From assembly GCA_033296885.1 (NCBI GenBank), contig MU863943.1, positions 1-64,000 of the forward strand: DNA of 64,000 nt. The letters run 5' to 3'. Position 1 is the first letter of the stretch. Every line of letters starts with the position of its first letter. The notes beneath the pieces are model-generated. The model was given only the letters and a program-made list of their open reading frames with translations. It did no database searches and was not told where the DNA came from. The position numbers were made by a program, and so were the translations under genes. Source of the stretch: Triangularia verruculosa. Taxonomy: Eukaryota > Ascomycota > Sordariomycetes > Sordariales > Podosporaceae. This document shows, piece by piece, positions 56,999-64,000 of this stretch.

Positions 56999-59900
56999 GG
57001 CTTGGGCTTGTTGGGGGAAGGGGGTTTATATAAGTTGTGTCTTGACTGTGTGGATTGGTATTTGTATTATATGCTTTTGGCGACATGGTCTCAAAAGAAG
57101 GTTTTCTGTGTCTTTGGTGTTCTTTGGGGTGTGTCTGTTGTATGTCAGACTGGCTATGGTGAAAGATGGATAGAAAGAAGAGATACATTTCAACATGTGT
57201 AAGATTCATGAGCGATTGTACTGGTGAATCCCGGTTAAGTTCCTTCTCTTCAAAAGCAAGCACAGAACGTACCGAGATGCTGCTTACTGCACCCTAAGCC
57301 AGTCACCTTATATAAGCCTGTTTGATCCCCTCTGCTTGCTTCCATTCTGTCATTACGATGCCTCTTAGTCCCAGAAAGTCTTTGGGTCTTGCTTTGGCCG
57401 ATTGTTGGGGCGGATATATCTTACCACTACCCAAGCGGCTCGTTACAAGGCAAAAAGGGGGAGAAATGTGATAGCTGCTGTGGCTGGTGCTAAAAAGACA
57501 GCTGTTGTTGCAGGGGTTGAACATGTGCTATCCATGAGGTGTTCTCCGTGCGCTTCTTCGAGAGATTTGGGCACATGTGAAGTGATTGCTGTGGATGGTT
57601 AGCTGTGTGTGTGTGCCGTAGGTATGTGACGAACTATTTCTAACCGACCGATGGGGACGTGATGGTTATGTTCTTGCACGTCTAGATTGGCGTATATCAA
57701 TTGAGTTACTGATTATTAGTCTCGGAAGGAAAGTTGGATGGCATTGGTCTTGATCATTACCTTGGTGTAAACTAAGACCTCTGACTTTCTTGATGAGATC
57801 CGGATCTCTCCGTTCGAAGAGTAGATCGTGGCTACAATAATATAAACCTGGGTGTTTCAAAAGGTTATGTAAGTCTCTTGATTGTTAAGCTAGGTCTAGC
57901 ACTCTCTGAAGCCATCGGGGTAGCTGGGAGGTGTTCAGTTGGTGAATGGGCATACTATAGCCGCTCCTGCCTCACCACCGCTCCTGCCTCACCACCACTC
58001 CTGCCCATCACCGCTCCTGCCCATCACCGCTCCTGCCTTCCAACTAACCCTGCCCCATAACCAGCCCTAACATCACCGGTCCTGCTCCTCGCTCCTGCCC
58101 GCTCCTGCCCGCTCCTGCCCGCTCCTGCCCGACCCTGCTCCTTCCCATCCCCATCCCCATCACTTAACTTTGCAAGCACAACGCACGGCCAAATACCACC
58201 CCCCATCAAATTAGCAAGCGTGCCCGGACCACCTACTCCCAATTATATATTACCCCCCTCCCCTCCCATTTCTCTCACCTTTTTCTTCTTTTTCTTCATA
58301 CCCCAATGAGCCGGCCGAAAGGCATGGGCGACTTTGTTTCTTCATAGCCCCGTTTCTTCATAACCCCCCCCCCCAACAATCCTAGCACAAGGTGTTCTTC
58401 TTTTTCCTGTGCGCCTACTGGGCTTTGGATTTGGGGGGCAGGGGGGGGAAGTCGGATCCCATTTTCACGGTTCAAATAATTTTTGGATTTTCTTCTCGTT
58501 GAGAGATACTTTTTTTTTCATTGTGTGCGCGACTAGAGGTTGGGCCATGAGGAAGAACTAATTGGGTTGGGGGGTTGGATGCTAGGTGGGAGGGGAGGAA
58601 GGAGTTGCTCTGTCTTTTGATGGAAGGGGTCAAGTTCCGCTATGTTGGTGTTGGTGTATTACTATGTTATCTTATATCACGTTGTAGTCGAATGTTGGTA
58701 TTCTTGAGTCAAGGCCAAGCTTGTACGTGGGTTCAGCAGGTGGTTAAGGGATTTAACGTGTAGTTCGAATCTTTTGTTGAGATTCGTGGATCATAAAATC
58801 ACATAAAAGTGAAGGCAGGCTTGGGCCTGGGGACTAACAAGTAGGTTTCAAATAAGAGTCTGTGTGGGTGAGCGGAAGCATGTGGAGCAAAAGGGGAATA
58901 GTGTATATTCGTGAGAGAATATCAAGAGAGCGTGGGTATCTGAGAGTGACAAAATATTGTACGAGGGCAGCTGGAACTCCATGTGTGAAGGAGACTTTGA
59001 TGACTAAGTGTGGGAGGACTCCGTGATCGGTCCCCTCCCTGTAGATTGATAAGATAATCTTGATCAAAACCTGATCAACATCCATGTCACGCCATCTAGC
59101 TCCACAGCCTCAACACGGAAGTCGCAATAAGAGTGGGGTTGATTCTTCCATTTCCCCCTACGGAAACATCCGGCCATGAGCTTGAGCCACAGTGAAGACG
59201 ACGAAGAGACACATCATCCGCTCAAGGTTGTAATGTTCGGTGAATATTGACTCGGCGGCTTTTTTCCCGAATGGGAGCCATCCCGGGATGGTACGCCTCA
59301 TCAAACTCAGCCACCATGACACCCACACAGAGAAAGCATGCAACGCAAGCGATGGAGGGGGATGGCGGGATGCGGCGTTTGTTCCTGCAGAGGCGACACG
59401 AGGGGTGTCGTCTCGAGCTGGCGAATCGGGGGGCTTTGTCAACTTTTTTTCTTTGGGGCCTTGTTTTTTGGTGAGACCCTGAAAAATCACAAGGAAAAGT
59501 TCTTTGACGGTTACTGTTGCCACAACCCGAGGAAGTTGATACAACGAGATTTTTATTCCCTCTTGTCCACTGCATGAGTGGGAGATCCGAAGGGCTGGGG
59601 ACGGTGGACCCCTTTCTGGGTTTTGTCTCCGGCTTTCTTCTCCGTTGCAGTTCCCGGAGGAGGGATTTCTGGTGAAACCGAAGTAGGTCCTGACGGCGTG
59701 GACTTCAACGGCTGTCGATGGTTTTAGAGTAGGACACTATGTTAGTAAACACTTGAAAGGTAGTCTCACTACTCTGCTAGACAGGCACCGGTAGCTACCG
59801 GCAAGGCTTGTCAACCACAAGCCTCATCAACATGGAAAAAAACGACGGCAAGCTCCAACGTCGTCGGACTGGGCAGTGGGTTCGAGTCCCAAACTGAGCT

Positions 59901-60771
59901 CGCTGTGGGGATTTTCTTTATCAATCTCGCATGAAACCTCCACTTCAGAGATTAGATCGCGCAAGGCCGGCGAGGAAACCCACAGAAGGAGGAGGGTCAG
60001 GAGGACCACGAGGGTCGTGGGCGGGAGAGACTCGAGACGATCTGTGGGTGGCCGGGATGGCATCCATCTGGTCAGGGCCTGGCAGAAATCTCCAAGTGGT
60101 TGGGGTCCGACATCGTCCCCACGAAATATCGTATGGCGTGTCTGGCGGGGAGACGCCCACGTACGTCCCTTGCTATTGTGCTGGAACCCGGCAAGAGATA
60201 TTGTTCCCTGTCCGTTGTCCCCCGTTGTCCCCCGTCTCCGCTGTTGGTTGGATCATTGGGATGTGGCTCTCTGGTGGCCGGAGGATAAGTATTTGAACCT
60301 CCCGTGTCCTCTTCCCGTCGGTGTTGTGCTCGTTTCTTGTGTCTCCTATTCTATTTTACACCCTTTCGAAGCCCCTGTTTTTCTCCAACATCCCCAACAC
60401 AACAAAGACAAGAAGGTATGGCACCCCCACTCTTTTTCTCCCGTCACCTCAGACACCATTACGCAGTAGACCCGACAAGGCAAAAGACACAAGACAAGTT
60501 GTCGAGTGCAGATCGACCACATCACCAGACAATAGTGAGAATAGCGAGATGCCAATGGGCAATTGTCGGTGGGGTCTGGTTCCTAGTTGAGATGCTTGAT
60601 GGGGCAACAGAAAGGCGGTCTACGTCTGAACACGCTAGCTGACCTACCCCTCCAAAAGTCTAAAAGCGACCCTCTGTCCGCCCGGCTCGCGTCCCCTTTC
60701 CTCGTCCCCTTTTTCGACACGACCTCTCGCACCAGACACCACTCGTCGAAACCCAATTGCCCTCGGAAAAC
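56999..60771. other. 3.8-kb intergenic region, ETF-QO / HMG-CoA synthase
   Basis: No protein gene is supported; open frames up to 197 codons overlap on both strands without recognisable domains. A degenerate minisatellite lies at 57955-58145. A tRNA-like B-box sequence (GGGTTCGAGTCCC) lies at 59878-59890 without a cloverleaf. The last ~500 bp should contain the HMG-CoA synthase promoter and 5' UTR, with a pyrimidine-rich stretch at 60300-60400. Confidence 0.5.
57955..58145. repeat. Degenerate GCTCCTGCC minisatellite
   Basis: Repeats based on GCTCCTGCC(C) with spacers such as TCACCACC or CATCACC; the final part (about 58092-58131) has nearly perfect 10-bp units GCTCCTGCCC. It lies in the long gap between ETF-QO and HMG-CoA synthase. 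Confidence 0.85.
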
Positions 60772-62526
60772 ATGGCCTCCCGTCCCCAGAACATCGGCAT
60801 CAAGGCCATCGAAATCTACTTCCCCAGCCAGGTCTGTTTTGCCCACGCCTGCCACCGCCAGTGAAGCCGAGTCAACAACCGCGTGTTTTACTGACAGCTG
60901 TCGCGGCATAGTATGTGGAGCAAAGCGAGCTCGAAAAGTTCGATGGCGTTAGCACGGGCAAATACACAATTGGTCTCGGCCAGACTAGAATGAGCTTCTG
61001 CGACGACCGTGAGGGTATGTTTTTTCTTCCTTCGTGATCTTCCCCAACAGAATTTCCCCCTATCGTTGCACAGAATTTTACCCCCTGCCTGTGGTGCACT
61101 GTCTTTATTGCGTTGCGCCACCGGGTCCCTGTTCCCCAGCCCCTGGCGGCAGGCATCGGCCAGGGGGGTATCCATGGCGTGGCAGCAGCCGCAGCTGGTC
61201 GTTGTGTTGGAGATTCAGGGGCTGATCTGGGCAAACCCCACCTTTTAGATATCTACTCGTTCAGCTTGACGGTCGTGTCCAACCTGCTCAAGAAGTACAA
61301 CATCGACACCAACTCGATCGGTCGTCTCGAGGTCGGCACGGAGACCATCCTCGACAAGTCCAAGTCGGTCAAGTCGGTGTTGATGCAGCTGTTTGGCGAC
61401 AACACCAACATTGAGGGTGTTGACACACTGAACGCTTGCTACGGCGGCACCAACGCCGTTTTCAACTCTGTCAACTGGATCGAGTCCTCTGCCTGGGACG
61501 GCCGTGATGCGATCGTTGTTGCTGGTGATATTGCCCTCTATGCCAAGGGCAATGCGCGCCCAACTGGTGGTGCTGGTGCCGTTGCGCTCTTGATCGGCCC
61601 TGATGCCCCCATCGTTTTCGAGCCCGGCATGCGTGGCAGCTACATGCAGCACGCCTACGATTTCTACAAGCCCGACCTGACCTCCGAGTACCCCTACGTT
61701 GATGGCCACTACTCCATCAACTGCTACAGTGAGGCTCTCGACGGTGCCTACCGCGCTTACTGCAAGCGCGAGGCTCAGCTCACCAAGGGCGTCAACGGCC
61801 ACCTCAACGGCAACGGCGTGACTGACGATGTCCTGCCCAAGACCCCCCTTGACCGCTTCGACTACATGGCTTTCCACGCCCCTACCTGCAAGCTCGTGCA
61901 AAAGTCTTATGCTCGTCTCCTCTACCACGACTACCTTGCCGATCCCGAGAGCAAGGCCTTCGCCGAGGTCCCTGCTGACATCCGCGACATGGACTACAAG
62001 AAGTCTCTCACCGACAAGGTCGTCGAGAAGACCTTCATGGCCCTCACCAAGAAGCGCTTCCAGGAGCGCGTCAACGCCTCCATCCAGGTCGCCACCAACT
62101 GCGGTAACATGTACTGCGCCAGCGTCTGGGGCGGTCTTGTCAGCTTGATCGGTCACGTCGACAGCGCCAACCTCCAGGGCAAGCGCGTTGCCCTCTTCTC
62201 CTACGGCTCCGGTCTCGCCGCCTCTTTCTTCTCTCTCCGCATCAACGGCAGCACCGAGACCATCGCCAAGGCCATCGACATCTCCAACAGACTTGTCGCC
62301 CGCCGCGCTGTTCCCCCAGAGACCTACGACTCGGTATGTTCTTCATCTTCTCAATCTTGCTGATCACTGCTAACCTCTGTTTGTTTAGATGTGCGACCTC
62401 CGCAAGAAGGCCCATCTCCAGAAGGACTACGTCCCCAGCGGCGAGATCTCCACCATCGCCCCCGGCACCTATTACCTCGAGAAGGTCGACGACATGTTCA
62501 AGAGATTCTACGCCGTCAAGGAGTAA
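60772..62526 (+). CDS. ERG13: Hydroxymethylglutaryl-CoA synthase
   Basis: Four exons: 60772-60831, 60912-61014, 61249-62333 and 62389-62526. Introns are 80, 234 and 55 nt, giving 461 aa. Joins read YFPSQ|YVEQSELEKFDG, DDRE|DIYSFSLTVVS and ETYDS|MCDLRKK. The catalytic Cys is at about residue 118 in LNACYGGTNA. Other family blocks are GIKAIEIYFPSQ, GRLEVGTETILDKSK, GDIALYAKGNARPTGGAGAV, FHAPTCKLVQKS with the catalytic His, and LFSYGSGLAASFFS. The enzyme condenses acetyl-CoA with acetoacetyl-CoA to HMG-CoA, an early step of the mevalonate and ergosterol pathway. No mitochondrial presequence or membrane segment is present, so it is the cytosolic form. Codon third positions are evenly C-rich, typical of a highly expressed gene. 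Confidence 0.97.
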
Positions 62527-63063
62527 ACATTTGAGAAAATTCAAAAATGAAAATAATAAAGGATTGATGATGAATATATACCAACAGAGAGGAGGACAGT
62601 AATTACTTTTTTTGTCAAAAAGAGGCAAAAGAACTGGGAGGCAGACAGGCATTACATACCCATAGACGATGACGACAGGGGACCGACCGGGATATGTCGG
62701 TGGTCGGATATTTAATGGGAATGGAAACTGGGATATGGAATGGATGGGATTCGGAAGGGGGGGGGCGGACGTAATAGAGCGTTTAATACCATGATTTCAT
62801 ACTTGCGGTTGTTGTTGTTGTTGGTGGTGGTGGTGTAGGTGTATTATGAGTGTTTTTTGCTTGGGGGGGGGGGGGGCCGAGCCGGTGTTCAGGGGGTGGC
62901 GGGAGGCTGGACGTTTGGTTGGGGTTGAATTCTTGAATATACGGTTTTAGGATACTTGGGCGGCAGAATGTCGATAGACGATGGTGAATGAAAATACTGA
63001 ACCGAATTACCAAACCTCATCACACGCTCACTTGTCTATGTATTCTATCATCTCTGGTATCAT
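62527..63063. other. Convergent 3' region, HMG-CoA synthase / hydrolase
   Basis: 537 bp between two converging genes. It contains a GTT/GGT repeat at about 62809-62834 and a G run near 62862-62876. Presumably 3' UTRs; no gene seen. Confidence 0.5.
62555..62560 (+). promoter_or_regulatory. Candidate polyadenylation signal of HMG-CoA synthase
   Basis: AATAAA occurs 29 nt after the stop codon. Fungal signals are loose, so this is only a candidate. Confidence 0.4.
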
Positions 63064-63999
63064 CTACAACTTGGACTTATCCCCCCCCTCCTTCGCCTTC
63101 CTCACCGGCCTACCCCCCATCCACCCCTCAAACTCCTCGCTCAACACCCACTTCTCCGCATCCTTCTTCCTCTTCCAGTACTTCTCAAACTCATCCTGCT
63201 CCCGCCTCCAGTGCTTGAGGTCCTCGACCAAGAAATCCGCCGCATACGTCGCGACTTCTGTCGTGCGCTCCATGGGAACGAGGTGTCCGTACCCCTCAAT
63301 CGTCACCGCCTTGACCCTCCCCTTCTCCACCCCCCCGCTGCCACCGGGACCGACACCGGTCAAGTCCAGCTTCTCCTGCCTCACATCAGGCGGATTGACG
63401 TTGGAATCCCCGCCGAAAATCCATATACACCCCGGCCTTACCCCAGGAAGTTTATTTGCCGTCGCTGGGCCACCTTCAGGTCGGTAAAAGGGAAAGTCGG
63501 GGTTCTTGCGGACGACCTCGTCTGCGTCGGGGATCAGATCCCAATCTAGCTCATGCCTTTCCCCCTCTACGGGTTTCTGTCTTATCGGTCGGTAGTAAGT
63601 GAAACTCTCCATGTGTTTTGTCGTAAGCAGCGTGACGCTCCCTTCTGGTGCGTTTGGGTAGATTGCTGTGGGGGTTTTTCGTAGTCCGTGTTCTAACCAC
63701 TGAGCAAAGACCCTCTGGTCCCAGGTTTTGTAGAAGGGGTTCTTTTGGAAAGCTTCTTTTGCGGCTTGGAAGGAGGGCCAGATGTCGCGGCGGAAGGCGC
63801 TCGCTTTCATGGGGGCGAAGCCGTATGCGGGGCCTTTGGATTGGAAGCGGGAGAGGACTGGGTCGAGGAGGATGAGGGAGGATAAAAGGCGGGGGTGGAA
63901 GAGGGAGAGGTTGACGATGATGTTTGCGCCGAAGGAGTGGCCTAGGCCGATGAGGGGGCGGGGGAGGTGGTGGCGGAAGTGGTTGGTTAGGTGGAGGAG
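63064..63999 (-). CDS. Alpha/beta hydrolase with peroxisomal SKL end (5' partial)
   Basis: The frame is open from the window end at 63999 to the stop at 63064, so the N-terminus is missing; about 311 residues are visible. It starts inside the hydrolase fold: LIGLGHSFGANIIVNLSLF contains the GxSxG nucleophile elbow, followed by LLSSLILLDPVLSRF. A lid-like region (RDIWPSFQAAKEAFQKNPFY) comes next. The strand CIWIFGGDSNVN may supply the acidic residue, and EGYGHLVPMER has the catalytic His. The C-terminus reads GGDKSKL, a perfect type 1 peroxisomal targeting signal. Yeast Lpx1 is a peroxisomal lipase of the same superfamily; similar fungal hydrolases occur in secondary-metabolite pathways, but nothing here supports that. 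The substrate is unknown. Confidence 0.87.
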   Translation of the reverse strand, partial: LLHLTNHFRHHLPRPLIGLGHSFGANIIVNLSLFHPRLLSSLILLDPVLSRFQSKGPAYGFAPMKASAFRRDIWPSFQAAKEAFQKNPFYKTWDQRVFAQWLEHGLRKTPTAIYPNAPEGSVTLLTTKHMESFTYYRPIRQKPVEGERHELDWDLIPDADEVVRKNPDFPFYRPEGGPATANKLPGVRPGCIWIFGGDSNVNPPDVRQEKLDLTGVGPGGSGGVEKGRVKAVTIEGYGHLVPMERTTEVATYAADFLVEDLKHWRREQDEFEKYWKRKKDAEKWVLSEEFEGWMGGRPVRKAKEGGDKSKL

Positions 64000-64000
64000 G

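Noticed and set aside
59820..59900. Possible second tRNA gene (GGGTTCGAGTCCC B box at 59878-59890)
   Set aside because: The T stem pairs only partly, the expected acceptor partner of ACTGAGC is absent upstream, and no A box is placed correctly.
59876..60469. 197-codon plus frame before HMG-CoA synthase
   Set aside because: No domain or conserved motif; Arg/Pro/His-rich composition as expected by chance in this region.
61245..62156. 303-codon minus frame opposite HMG-CoA synthase
   Set aside because: It is the antisense shadow of a conserved enzyme with strong C-ending codon bias.

Overview
The window is nuclear DNA of a filamentous ascomycete, most likely a Sordariomycete of the Sordariales type. 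The coding regions carry short introns (53-100 nt for most, 177 and 234 nt for the longest) with GTATGT/GTAAGT-type donors, CTAAC/CTGAC-like branch points and AG acceptors. The proteins belong to fungal families (fungal NOT1, OMS1, CCC1, L-galactonate dehydratase, Cdc15/Imp2-type F-BAR protein). No mobile element, virus, rRNA or CRISPR array was recognised. I assigned 19 protein genes and one tRNA gene. Exon joins were worked out by eye from splice signals and reading-frame continuity.

Layout. 1-9.5 kb: the first exon of a WBP2/GRAM-type protein (minus) running into an 84-nt poly-C tract at the window edge; a 5.8-kb stretch with no supportable gene; and a two-exon formin-like GBD/FH3 protein (minus) without FH1/FH2. 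10-22 kb: AIM32-like ferredoxin (minus), an unknown conserved protein (plus), Rad10/ERCC1 (plus), a secreted GH47 mannosidase (plus), tRNA-Gly(GCC), and L-galactonate dehydratase (minus). 22-35 kb: a DJ-1/PfpI protein (plus, divergent from the dehydratase), a CCC1/VIT1 iron transporter (plus), seipin (minus), an F-BAR/SH3 cytokinesis protein (minus), an IMPACT-domain protein (minus) and an OMS1-like methyltransferase (plus). 38-49 kb: a GDS1-type winged-helix protein (plus) and the CCR4-NOT scaffold NOT1 (minus). 50-64 kb: an alpha/beta-hydrolase fused to a CorA-type transporter (plus), ETF-ubiquinone oxidoreductase (plus), HMG-CoA synthase (plus), and an alpha/beta hydrolase ending in SKL (minus, cut by the window end).

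The genes do not form one pathway cluster. They are a housekeeping mixture: mRNA turnover, DNA repair, septation and polarity, lipid droplets, mitochondrial electron transfer, sterol synthesis, sugar-acid catabolism and metal transport. The most unusual observations are (1) a repeated within-ORF change of base composition, C-rich in the 5' half and G-rich in the 3' half, which in two genes appears to restart after an intron; (2) the hydrolase-CorA fusion; (3) a formin N-terminal half standing alone; and (4) a likely one-base break in the N-terminal extension of NOT1. No defence system or other clearly new multi-gene system was found.
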